DNA of 64,000 nucleotides, taken from contig NC_053389.1 of assembly GCF_905171765.1 (NCBI RefSeq), forward strand, positions 212,418,624-212,482,623, in the 5' to 3' direction. The notes beneath the pieces are model-generated. The model searched no databases, was not told the origin of the DNA, and saw only the letters and a program-made list of their open reading frames with translations. This stretch comes from Bufo bufo. Its lineage: Eukaryota; Chordata; Amphibia; Anura; Bufonidae. Positions 45,999 to 56,229 of the stretch are shown piece by piece; the stretch's first letter is position 1; each line of letters starts with the position of its first letter. The translations under genes and the position numbers were made by a program.

Positions 45999-46205
45999 AG
46001 AGGGGTCGTTGATCCAGGGAGTTATTCTGATTGCCTTATTGGAGTCGGGAAGGAATTTTTTATTCCCCTAAAGTGGAGAAAATTGGCTTCTACCTCACAG
46101 GGTTTTTGGCCTTCCTCTGGATCAACTTGCAGGATAACAGGCCGAACTGGATGGACAAATGTCTTTTTTCGGCCTTATGTACTATGTTACTATGTTACTA
46201 TGTAA

Positions 46206-46636
46206 GTTATATTGAATCTTTTCCACTAGAAACTATACATCAATCTGCTCGGCTCCTCCTGCTCTATAACATGCTACCTGTAGATTGCATTGCTTTTTCA
46301 TGGTGATATTTCCTTTTTAATGCCAGTTTGATGATGGAAATCTGTAGAAGAAAACATGCCTTGAGCAAGAATTTTATATGTGCTTTAGACACTTTTTGTG
46401 CCGCAGTAGACAGTTTTGAAAAGTGTCTACAAAAGATGCAGAAAATGCTGAAATTTTGGTGCAAAACCATGAGGTGGCATAAGGAAGACAAAGCATCTAA
46501 TATGTCCAAAAACATGTGCAAAATGCTAAATTCATCACAAAGCATGCGCCACTGTGATACATTTGTCACATCTTTGGCGTGTCTGATCTAAGCTGCCTAA
46601 GCTGCCTGGGGGCAGCCATATTGAAGACACACAGCT
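46206..46636. other. Unassigned DNA
   Basis: About 430 bp with no gene or recognisable repeat. Confidence 0.5.
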
Positions 46637-46993
46637 GAACCCGGACATATCCTCTTTTTCATCAAGGCAGCCTTTCTGATATGAGCATAGGAGCATTTCA
46701 TGCTCTGATGCTCTCCATTGCCCTGAGCTAAATCGCACAGGGCAAGGGCTTTTTCGTTAGATCCGGTGATGTACAGGGTCTCTGCTAGGTGGAAATCACC
46801 ATCATTGAAGAGCAAGCTTTAGCGTTGCCCTAGCATGTAAAACAGCTTAGGGCAGCGCAAAATCCTGCCCCTCAGTCACCAGCAACACTGCTAAGCAGAA
46901 GCCTCCGCCTAGCAGTGTAAAAAATATAAACAGCCCTTGCCCTTTGCATCACAGAGGGGCTGCCTTGGTATAAAAGGGGATATGTTCTGGTTC
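46637..46993. mobile_element. Possible MITE with ~40 bp imperfect inverted ends
   Basis: GAACCCGGACATATCC...AAGGCAGCC (46637-46678) is inverted, imperfectly, at 46961-46993 (CAGAGGGGCTGCCTTGG ... GATATGTTCTGGTTC). Non-coding between. No TSD found, so borders and class are uncertain. Confidence 0.5.
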
Positions 46994-47705
46994 ACTTCTA
47001 AACCCGGACAACCCCTTTAAGACTGCCTCACTACTGTATTTACGGCGGCACTGAACATGTTAAGGGTGCTTGTCTTTTAGTGACTAGCATGTTTCATATC
47101 AGTATTTTCAGATATAAGGGAAAAGAGGCCACCATTAACTGATATCTTCTGAAGAGTATGGTGTCAGTTGTAGCTACAGTAATTGTTACTTACAAGCACC
47201 TGCATAAGGGTGAGGAAGTACATCTCACTGCTTCGACTCAAGATTCCTTTCTTTGTATACTGCCCCTAACACTCACTGTCTACTTCAGCATCCTATTGTA
47301 TTTGGCCGCTTTTTCCACCAAAAACACATTATTATACTATATTAACTGTCTTTTTTTCTCTAATATCCCCTCCTGGACCCTAGGAGAACTAGTCTTTGAG
47401 CAACCAGGTATGCCTCCTAATAGAACTGCTGGCTCCAGAGGATGGAGGCAGTGCAGAGAGTGCAGAAGAAGGACACCAAAAGGGTAGCACAAAGGAGAGC
47501 ACAAATGGATGCTAGAGTTACAAATGAAAACCCTGAAGACAACAGCAGGAAGCAGTGAATGTACGGGACACATATAGCAACATAGACAAGAGTAGTGAAC
47601 AATGCTGAATTCACTCAGACAAGAGGACAAGGGGTAAACCCTTTGTATTATTAGGATCATCCCTATGTCCTATCTTTTTCAATTATGTGGATCTGACTGT
47701 GTCAT
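46994..47705. other. Unassigned DNA
   Basis: About 700 bp. Short open frames but nothing I recognise. Confidence 0.5.
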
Positions 47706-47707
47706 AA

Positions 47708-49232
47708 TAAAGTCCTGATCAAAAGTTTAAGAACACTTGAAAAATGGCAAAAAATCATATTTAGCATGGCAGGATCTTAACAAGGTTCCAAGTAGAGCTT
47801 AAACATGCAACAAGAAGAAATGGGAGTGAGACAAAACATTTTTTGAGCATTCAATTTAATGAAAACAACAAATAAACTGAAACAGGCTGTTTTTCAGCCA
47901 CACCTCCAAAAAAAAACTACCCCCCCCCCCCCCAAAACAGAAATCCAACTTCCAAACATGAACTCAGTAATGAGTACCTCTGCCGTTATTGTTTATCACT
48001 TCAAAAATTTGTTTAGGCATGCTTGATGCAAACGTTTCCATGAGGTGAGTGGGAACATTTCTCCAAGTGGTGAAGACGGCCACACGAAGGCCATCTACTG
48101 TCTGGAACTGTTGTCAATTTTTGTAAAATTCCCTTGCCATCCATCCCCAAAGGTTCTCAATTGGATTTAGATCAGGGGAACACGCAGGATGGGTCAAAAG
48201 AGTGATGTTATTCTCCTGGAAGAAGTCCCTTGTCCTGCGGACATTGTGTACTCTAGCGTTGTCCTGTTGAAAAACCCAGTCGTTATCACACAGACGAGGG
48301 CCCTCAGTCATGAGGAATGCTCTTTGCAACATCTGGACATAGCCAGCGGCCGTTTGACACCCCTGCACTTCCTGAAGCTCCATTGTTCCACTGAAGGAAA
48401 AAGCACCCCAGACCATTATGGCGCCCCCTCCACTGTGGCGCGTAGAAAACATCTCAGGTGGGATCTGCTTGTCATGCCAGTAACGTTGGAAACCATCAGG
48501 ACCATCAAGGTAAAACAATTTCTCATCAGAGAATAAAACTTTCTTCCACCTTTGAATGTCCCATGTTTGGTGCTCTCTTGCAAAGTCCAAACGAGCAGTT
48601 CTGTGACGTTCAAGGAGATGAGGTCTTTGAAGACCTTTTTTGTTCTTGAAGCCCTTCAGTCTCAGATGGTTATGGGGCTGCAGTCAGCACCAGTAAGGGC
48701 CTTAATTTGGGTCGAGGATCGTCCAGTGTCTTGATGGACAGCCAATTGGATCCTCTGGCTCAGTGCTGAGGAAATTTTTCCACTTGACTATTTTGTTCCA
48801 TAACCCTCAGGATCATTTAAGAAATTCCAAATGACTGTCCTACTGCGTCCCACCTCAGCAGCGATGGCGCGCTGTGAGAGACCCTGCTTATGCAGTTCAA
48901 CAACCCGACCACGTTCAAAAAGGGAGAGTTTTTTTGCCTTTGCCACCACAACGTGTGACTACCTGACAGAAAATGACAATGAATCCACATCTTTGCACAG
49001 ATTTGGCCTTTTAAAGGCATGTGGTCCTAAAATTTTGATCAGCTGAAAAACAGCCTGTTTCAGTTTGTTTGTTGTTTTCATTAAATTGAATGCTCAAAAA
49101 ATGTTTTGTCTCACTCCCATTTCTTCTTCTTGCATGTTGAAGCTCTACTTGGAACCTTGTTAAGATCCAGCCATGCTAAATATGATTTTTTGCCATTTTT
49201 CAAGTGGTCTTATACTTTTGATCAGGACTGTA
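47708..49232 (-). mobile_element. Tc1/mariner element C with ~210 bp inverted termini
   Basis: Left AGTCCTGATCAAAAGTTTAA and right ACTTTTGATCAGGACTGTA are inverted ends. The similarity extends inward about 200 bp (to ~47920 and ~49050). TA follows on the right (49233-49234). The left TA is mutated. A C16 run lies at ~47922-47937, and a 21 bp direct repeat (CTGTATATTAAAGAAAA) follows the right end. Confidence 0.92.
48114..48955 (-). pseudogene. Tc1-type transposase C, N-terminal part decayed
   Basis: 48590-48114 is open for 158 residues and contains the catalytic triad: [13 protein letters not shown] (first Asp), [14 protein letters not shown] (second Asp), [13 protein letters not shown] (Glu), a DD34E spacing. 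Upstream (48600-48955) the DNA-binding helix-turn-helix is still legible (LFERGRVVELHKQGLSQRAI) but crossed by stops and a frameshift. It ends at a stop at 48114-48116 shortly after the catalytic Glu. Confidence 0.9.
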
Positions 49233-49234
49233 TA

Positions 49235-50247
49235 TTAAAGAAAACCGACTGTATATTAAAGAAAATCAGCTCATTTTTGTCATATAAACTACCTTTGCAA
49301 TATGCTCATACTGCTTCCAAAATTCATTTTTTTCCACTTTGTAAATTTGTAAATGTGCCAAAACTTAACTTTAATCCATGCTGATGTCCAGGCTCGGACT
49401 AGACCACAGGGGGAAAAGGGGAATCCCCCGATGGGCCCGTGAGCAAGGTGGGCCGCTAGTCTCCCACCCCCTGCACAAGTGACACTTAACACAGTAGACT
49501 TACTGCACTACATACTTCTATTTAATGTACAGCATCTTCAGCAGCCTATGTTCATATAAAAAACGTTATAGATTATTAAAGAAACTCCCCAGTTTATTAA
49601 TATAGACACGATCAGAGCTGAGATGACCTCTAGGTATAGAGGAAAGCTCACCAGTATCCTCTTTTACCCAGGACCTACCTTCTCAAAGATTCTGCAGGGA
49701 CCCCCATATTCAATCATCTGGTAGCATCTTGCTGCTGTGTGAGCAGGTAATATTTGAATGTATCCGTACGGTGGGTCCCCAAAATAAATTTTACTGGTGT
49801 GCCGTAGGCACAACACTCTGACACTGCTGATGTCATATGCAACTTAGCAGTTTCAGTTCAAGGAGGCCAGTGCTTAACTCCTTTAAATCAAACTTTTCCC
49901 ACCTTCTGCACCTTGATAGACATTCTCTATCTTTGGAGGCAAATGGATGACATTTCCATGATTGATAATGTCAATCAAGGTGCATGAAACCATGTTTGGG
50001 TGGGGGTAGCTTGACTTGAAACCACAATTTTGAATCTGGTGCAAGCCTGGATTAATGTTGATTTTAAACCCATTTACAAGTTAGGAAATGGGAACCAAAA
50101 TCACTTTGGGGGCAACAAAAACAATTTTCAAAGGACCTGGGGGTATTTTACATGACAAAAATGAGCTGACAGATTCACATGATTCACCAGAAACTCAGGT
50201 GGCTTAACAAAAAACTGGCTCCTTAGGAATCTATAGACTCGTACCTT
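49235..50247. other. Unassigned DNA with a small repeat fragment
   Basis: About 1 kb without a gene. 49390-49490 looks like a fragment of a dispersed repeat (GGCTCGGACTAGACCAC), but no ends are visible. Confidence 0.5.
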
Positions 50248-50416
50248 TTAGACCTGTTTCACATGGGAGAGTTTTCCGCGCGGGTGCAATGCGTGAGGTC
50301 AACGCATTGCACCCGCAACTGAATCCGGATCCATTCATTTCTATGGGGCTGTGCACATGAGTGGTGATTTTCATGCATCACTTGTGCATTGCGTGAAAAT
50401 CGAAGCATGCTCTATA

Positions 50417-51225
50417 GGCCTCATGCACACGGCCGACCAGGTGAGGGAGGGGGGGCCGCACTGGCCACCAATGAATGTACAGTAATACAGGGGAGCGAGG
50501 AGGGGCCGCACTGGCCACCAATGAATGTACAGTAATACAGGGGAGGGAGGGGGGGCCGCACTGGCCACCAATGAATGTGATACAGGGGAGGGAGGGAGGG
50601 AGGGAGGGGGGGGGCACAATGGCCACCAATGAATTTAAAACTGGGGAGGGAGGGGGGTGTGCCCCCTCCTGCCTGGCAGCACATGACCTCTTACAGGGGG
50701 CTATGATACGCACAATTAACCCTGAGGGGTTAATTGTGCGGATTACAGCCCCCTGTAAGAGATCAGGTGCTGCCAGGCAGCAGGGGGCAATCATGTACAC
50801 AGTTCTTAGTATATTCTAACTTGAAGCGTCCCCATCACTATGGGAACGCCTCTGTGTTAGAATATACTGTCGGATCTGAGTTTTCACAAAGTGAAAACTC
50901 AGCTCTGAAAAAGCTTTTATGCAGACGGATCTGCGATCCGTCTGTGTGAAAGTAGCCTACGGCCACGGATCGCGGATGCCAATCTTGTGTGCATCCGTGT
51001 TTTTTCATGGACCCATTGACTTGAATGGGTCCGTGAACCATTGTCCGTCAAAAAAATAGGACAGGTCTTATGTTTGACGGACAGGAAACACGGATCACGG
51101 CCGCGGATGAACAACGGTGCATTTTCCGAGTTTTCAATGGACACATTGAAAGTCAATGAGTCCACAGAAAATCACGGAAAACTGAACAACGGCCATGGAT
51201 GCACACAACGATCGTGTGCATGAGG
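50417..51225. mobile_element. Inner MITE with minisatellite and palindrome
   Basis: Ends GGCCTCATGCACACGG and GATCGTGTGCATGAGG are inverted copies. The TSD is unclear. Inside are four ~50 bp minisatellite units (50432-50645, GGCCACCAATGAATGTACAG), an inverted repeat with ~60 bp arms centred near 50726 (CCTGGCAGCACATGACCTC / GAGATCAGGTGCTGCCAGG), and paired words such as GACCCATTGACTTGAATGGG. Confidence 0.78.
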
Positions 51226-51352
51226 ACATATTGTGTGTTTTTCACGCAAAACAGGCCCCATAGAAGTGAAAGGGGCTGCGTGAAAATCACAAGCATCCGT
51301 GCGATTTTCACGCATGGTTGCTAGGTGATGATCGGGTGGGGACTCGATCTTT

Positions 51353-51775
51353 ATTATTTTTCCTTATAACATGGTTATAAGGGAAAATAATAGCATTCTT
51401 AATACAGAATGCTTAGTAAAATAGAGATGGAGGGGTTAAAAAATAATAAACAAATTTAACTCACCCCACCCACTTGGTCCCGTAGCGGATCTTCTCTTCT
51501 TTCTTCAGGACCTGGGTAAAGGACCTTTGATGACATCACTGCGTTCATGGTGATGGACCATGTGATGAGCACAGTGACATCATCAAAGGTTCTTTAGCCA
51601 GGTCCTGAAGAAAGAAGAGGAGATCCGCTACGCAACCAAGTGGATGGGGTGAGTTAAATTTGTTTATAATTTTTAACCCCTCAATGGACATTTTACTAAG
51701 CATTCTGTATTAAGAATGCTATTATTTTCCCTTATAACCATGTTATAAGGGAAAATAATAAAATCTACAGAACAC
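51353..51775. repeat. Long palindrome, ~190 bp arms, ~35 bp spacer
   Basis: Left arm words TTCCTTATAACATGG, TAATACAGAATGCTTAGTAA, TTCTTTCTTCAGGACCTGG and TTGATGACATCAC recur inverted and in reverse order on the right up to 51775. The spacer is near 51545-51578. Confidence 0.9.
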
Positions 51776-52073
51776 CTAACCCAAACGCGAACTTCTGTGA
51801 AGAAGTCCGGGTTCGGGTCTGGGTACCAAACATGCCGATTTTTCTCACGAGCGTGCAAAATGCATTAAAACACTTTGCACTTGCTCAGAAAAATCATTTT
51901 CCCGCGACGCACCCGCTTCCTATACGGCCCTCACACGTGACGTCCGTGTGAAAGAGGCCTTAGTGTTTTTTTCTTATTTAATTATATGTTTAAATAAAAT
52001 TGTTTGCACCTCCAAGACAAAGACTGCCAAAAGTGGAAACATTTAAATTTAATACCCCTAACATACACTCAGC

Positions 52074-53117
52074 TAAAGAATTATTAGGAACACCTGTTCT
52101 ATTTCTCATTAATGCAATTATCTAGTCAACCAATCACATGGCAGTTGCTTCAATGCATTTAGGGGTGTGGTCCTGGTCAAGACAATCTCCTGAACTCCAA
52201 ACTGAATGTCAGAATGGGAAAGAAAGGTGATTTAAGCAATTTTGAGCATGGCAGGGTTGTTGGTGCCAGACGGGCCGGTCTGAGTATTTCACAATCTGCT
52301 CAGTTACTGGGATTTTCACACACAACCATTTCTAGGGTTTACAAAGAATGGTGTGAAAAGGGAAAAACATCCAGTATGCGGCAGTCCTGTGGGCAAAAAT
52401 GCCTTGTGGATGCTAGAGGTCAGAGGAGAATGGGCCGACTGATTCAAGCTGATAGGAGAGCAACGTTGACTGAAATAACCACTCGTTACAACCGAGGTAT
52501 GCAGCAAAGCATTTGTGAAGCCACAACACGCACAACCTTGAGGTGGATGGGCTACAACAGCAGAAGACCCCACCGGGTACCACTCATCTCCACTACAAAT
52601 AGGAAAAAGAGTCTACAATTTGCACAAGCTCACCAAAATTGGACTGTTGAAGACTGGAAAAATGTTGCCTGGTCTGATGAGTCTCAATTTCTGTTGAGAC
52701 ATTCAAATGGTAGAGTCCGAATTTGGCGTAAACAGAATGAGAACATGTATCCATCCTCTGATGGCTACTTCCAGCAGGATAATGCACCATGTCACAAAGC
52801 TCGAATCATTTCAAATTGGTTTCTTGAACATGACAATGAGTTCACTGTACTAAAATGGCCCCCACAGTCACCAGATCTCAACCCAATAGAGCATCTTTGG
52901 GATGTGGTGGAATGAGAGCTTTGTGCCCTGGATGTGCATCCCTCAAATCTCCATCAACTGCAAGATGCTATCCTATCAATATGGGCCAACATTTCTAAAG
53001 AATGCTATCAGCACCTTGTTGAATCAATGCCACGTAGAATTAAGGCAGTTCTGAAGGCAAAAGGGGGTCCAACACTGTATTAGTATGGTGTTCCTAATAA
53101 TTCTTTAGGTGAGTGTA
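52074..53117 (+). mobile_element. Tc1/mariner element D
   Basis: Inverted termini TACACTCAGCTAAAGAATTA / TAATTCTTTAGGTGAGTGTA. TA follows on the right (53118-53119). The left TA is mutated. 1,044 bp, with a transposase reading from 52214. Confidence 0.93.
52214..53083 (+). pseudogene. Tc1-type transposase D, in-frame deletion and one stop
   Basis: ATG at 52214 (MGKKGDLSNFEHGRVVGARR). DNA-binding helix-turn-helix in residues ~8-55 (GLSISQSAQLLGFSHTTISR). Catalytic residues are present: VAWSDESQFLLRH (first Asp), FQQDNAPCHKAR (second), [12 protein letters not shown] (Glu). Between RKQNENMYPS and SDGYF, about 50 residues of the usual catalytic domain are missing without loss of frame. A TGA at 52913-52915 (CGA to TGA would explain it) interrupts. 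The frame then continues through IKAVLKAKGGPTLY to TAG at 53081-53083. The protein could not be catalytically normal because the region between the first and second Asp is shortened. Confidence 0.92.
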
Positions 53118-53119
53118 TA

Positions 53120-53724
53120 ACACATACAAGAATACTACTTTATGGCACAAGCTGCTTGAAAAACAAGGAAAACTATGTGTAGAAAAAAAAATCACAGACA
53201 CCATCAGTTGAATGTCTGTTTTGAAATAATACTTTCCCAAACATCCTTCTTCTACTACTTCATTATAGAAGGGGCTTCACATATTGTTATAAAACCGACC
53301 TACCCAATATACTGTGCTCAGCAAAGATTCTTCCACAACTAGAAGAGCATTGAAATGCCACTTCAACAGATGAGCCATATGTTACAATCCATTCTATGTA
53401 GTCCAAGTGTTTTCATATTCTGCCAATTTTAATCAGATATTTTGAAGAGTAGCTACAAGAACATAAAAGCCCAGGAATGCTAAATGTCATCACTTTAGAG
53501 ATGCCCTAAATATCACAAACTTGGACAGCTCTGGAAAAAATAAATGAATAGAAATTACAGTATATGGGATATATTGAAATTCCCTTTAAATATACTGTAC
53601 TTTGTGGCTGATAGAGATCTATTCACCTTGTGGAAATAAAACAAGAACTGAAAAGAACAGGTTGGTTAACTAAAATTGTAAACTGCAAAATAAATGACAT
53701 AAATAACATGTCGAATATACCAGT
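53120..53724. other. Unassigned AT-rich DNA
   Basis: About 600 bp with no gene or repeat that I recognise. Confidence 0.55.
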
Positions 53725-54280
53725 TAGTAATGAGCAAAGGTTAGAAAAATTTGATTTGGCTGCTTACCCGAACTTTGACAAGAAATTTGATGAATTCCGA
53801 ATTACTTTGTAACAAATTGCTTTCCACTGTATGGAGTGGGCGCAATGATGTGGAACGGCAATTGAGCCGCCCCCGTCATTTAACCCCTCAGATGCCATGT
53901 GAGTCAGCCTTTCAGAGGTTAGTTAGGTTAAAAAAAAAAATTTGCATAGAGGCCGCCCGCTCCCATGATGACTAGTGATGAGCGAGCATGCTCGGCCGAG
54001 TATCGGTTCGGCTCGAGCATCGCTATGCTCGGCAGATCCAAGCGCTTGGCCGAGTAACACATGTGCTCGAGCGCCATGCTCGAGTCTCCTCCCTGCACAT
54101 TTGGCGCCTTCTAAGCAGACAATAAACATGCTGGTAAGTAATGCCATCACTGTAATGCCATTAGCCATGTTTTCTAGTGGCATTACAGTGATTGGCTGGC
54201 CGGAAGACGTCATTGGTCATGGTCACGGCTGCTGTTAGGAAGGGACAGAGAGTGTATGGAGAAATTGATTGCAAATTAGT
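53725..54280. mobile_element. Two hAT-type MITE fragments
   Basis: 53725-53972 matches the left end of the hAT element at 20819 (TAGTAATGAGCAAAGGTTAG, then GATTTGGCTGCTT and ATTACTTTGTAACAAATTGC). At 53973 a different end begins, TAGTGATGAGCGAGCATGCT, with CTCGGCCGAG palindromic words. Neither has a visible right end. An inner inverted repeat (GTAATGCCA...TGGCATTAC) lies near 54140-54190. Confidence 0.65.
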
Positions 54281-54288
54281 CATTTTAA

Positions 54289-54603
54289 CCACCTCCGGAC
54301 CGCTGTACGCACAGACGCGTCCTGGAGGTGGTTGATTTATTCCTCCTGGACGCGCCGGCGCGTCATCTCGCGAGACGCGAGATTTCCTGTGAACGCGCGC
54401 ACACAGGCGCGCGCGCTCACAGGAACGGAAGGTAAGAGAGTTGATCTCCAGCCTGCCAGCGGCGATCGTTCGCTGGCAGGCTGGAGATGTGTTTTTTTTT
54501 AACCCTAACAGGTATATTAGACGCTGTTTTGATAACAGCGTCTAATATACCTGCTACCTGGTCCTCTGGTGGTCCCCTTTGTTTGGATCGACCACCAGAG
54601 GAC
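54289..54603. repeat. Five subterminal hairpins of the 5.1 kb piggyBac relative
   Basis: From the tip inward: 54289-54331 (tip hairpin), 54386-54400/54409-54423 (GC-rich), 54448-54460/54472-54484 (13 bp, same stem as 2798-2834), 54510-54528/54534-54552 (19 bp, stem unlike its counterpart) and 54561-54574/54590-54603 (14 bp, stem mostly unlike its counterpart, but loop words CCTTT and GTTTGGATC are shared). Confidence 0.9.
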
Positions 54604-54756
54604 ACAGGTAGCTCAGTAAAGTCCCACCAAGCACCACTACACTACACTACACCCCCCCCCGTCACTTATTAACCCCTTATTAGCCCCTGATCACCCCATA
54701 TAGACTCCCTGATCACCCCCCTGTCATTGATTACCCCCCTGTCATTGATCAACCCC

Positions 54757-56050
54757 CTGTAAAGCTCCATTCAGACGTCCGCATGATTTTTACGGATCCA
54801 CTGATAGATGGATCGGATCCGCAAAACGCATCCGGACGTCTGAATGAAGCCTTACAGGGGCGTGATCAATGACTGTGGTTATCACCCCATATAGACTCCC
54901 TGATCACCCCCCTGTCATTGATTACACCCCTGTCATTGATTACCCCCCTGTAAAGCTCCATTCAGACGTCCGCATGATTTTTACGGATCCACTGATAGAT
55001 GGATCCGATCCGCAAAACGCATCCGGACGTCTGAATGAAGCTTTACAGGGGCATGATCAATGACTGTGGTGATCACCCCATATAGACTCCCTGAGCACCC
55101 CCCTGTAAAGCTCCATTCAGATGTCCGCATGATTTTTACGGATGCACTGATAGATGGATCCGATCCGCAAAACGCATCCGGACGTCTGAATGAAGCTTTA
55201 CAGGGGCATGATCAATGACTGTGGTGATCACCCCATATAGACTCCCTGATCACCCCCCTGTAAAGCTCCATTCAGATGTCCGCATGATTTTTACGGATGC
55301 ACTGATAGATGGATCCGATCCGCAAAACGCATCCGGACGTCTGAATGAAGCTTTACAGGGGCATGATCAATGACTGTGGTGATCACCCCATATAGACTCC
55401 CTGATCACCCCCCTGTAAAGCTCCATTCAGATGTCCGCATGATTTTTACGGATGCACTGATAGATGGATCCGATCCGCAAAACGCATCCGGACGTCTGAA
55501 TGAAGCCTTACAGGGGCATGATCAATGACTGTGGTGATCACCCCATATAGACTCCCTGATCACCCCCCTGTAAAGCTCCATTCAGATGTCCGCATGATTT
55601 TTACGGATGCACTGATAGATGGATCCGATCCGCAAAACGCATCCGGACGTCTGAATGAAGCCTTACAGGGGCGTGATCAATGACTGTGGTTATCACCCCA
55701 TATAGACTCCCTGATCACCCCCCTGTCATTGATTACCCCCCTGTCATTGATTACCCCCCTGTAAAGCTCCATTCAGACGTCCGCATGATTTTTACGGATC
55801 CACTGATAGATGGATCGGATCCGCAAAACGCATCCGGACGTCTGAATGAAGCCTTACAGGGGCATGATCAATGACTGTGGTGATCACCCCATATAGACTC
55901 CCTGATCACCCCCCTGTCATTGATTACCCCCCTGTAAAGCTCCATTCAGATGTCCGCATGATTTTTACGGATGCACTGATAGATGGATCGGATCCGCAAA
56001 ACGCATACGGACGTCTGAATGAAGCCTTACACGGGCGTGATCAATGACTG
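54757..56050. repeat. Tandem array of ~155-190 bp hairpin units (8 units)
   Basis: CTGTAAAGCTCCATTCAG starts units at about 54757, 54949, 55103, 55257, 55413, 55568, 55759 and 55932. Each unit is itself an inverted repeat (CATTCAGACGTCCG ... CGGACGTCTGAATG) with inner GGATCC/GGATCGGATCC words. Unit length varies with the number of short CCCCCCTGTCATTGATTA insertions. Confidence 0.94.
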
Positions 56051-56229
56051 TGGTTATCACCCCATATAGACTCCCTGATCACCCCCCCTGTCATTGATCA
56101 CCCCCCCTGTCATTGATCACCCCCCCTGTCATTGATCACCCCCCTGTCATTGATCACCCCCCTGTCATTGATCACCCTCTGTAAGGCTCCATTCAGACAT
56201 TTTTTTGGCCCAAGTTAGCGGAATTTTTA

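Larger units (their letters stand above)
42388..46205 (+). mobile_element. CR1 LINE, nearly full ORF2, truncated in ORF1
   Basis: Non-LTR retrotransposon of the CR1 group: end of ORF1, ORF2 with endonuclease and reverse transcriptase, ~200 bp 3' untranslated region and a 3' tail of ACTATGTT repeats (46180-46205), the 8 bp tail type of CR1. The 5' part is duplicated (42359-43202). It begins directly at the hAT-B TSD. Confidence 0.93.
50251..51959. mobile_element. PIF/Harbinger-type MITE with nested element
   Basis: Ends GACCTGTTTCACATGGG and, inverted from the right, GGCCTCTTTCACACGGA. Flanked by TTA on both sides (50248-50250, 51960-51962), the 3 bp TWA duplication of the PIF/Harbinger group. 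Contains a second element (50417-51225) and a long palindrome (51353-51775). No transposase. Confidence 0.82.

Noticed and set aside
47918..47940. C16 run as a possible functional i-motif/G-quadruplex site
   Set aside because: A simple homopolymer inside a Tc1 terminus, most likely slippage. No further G/C tracts nearby.
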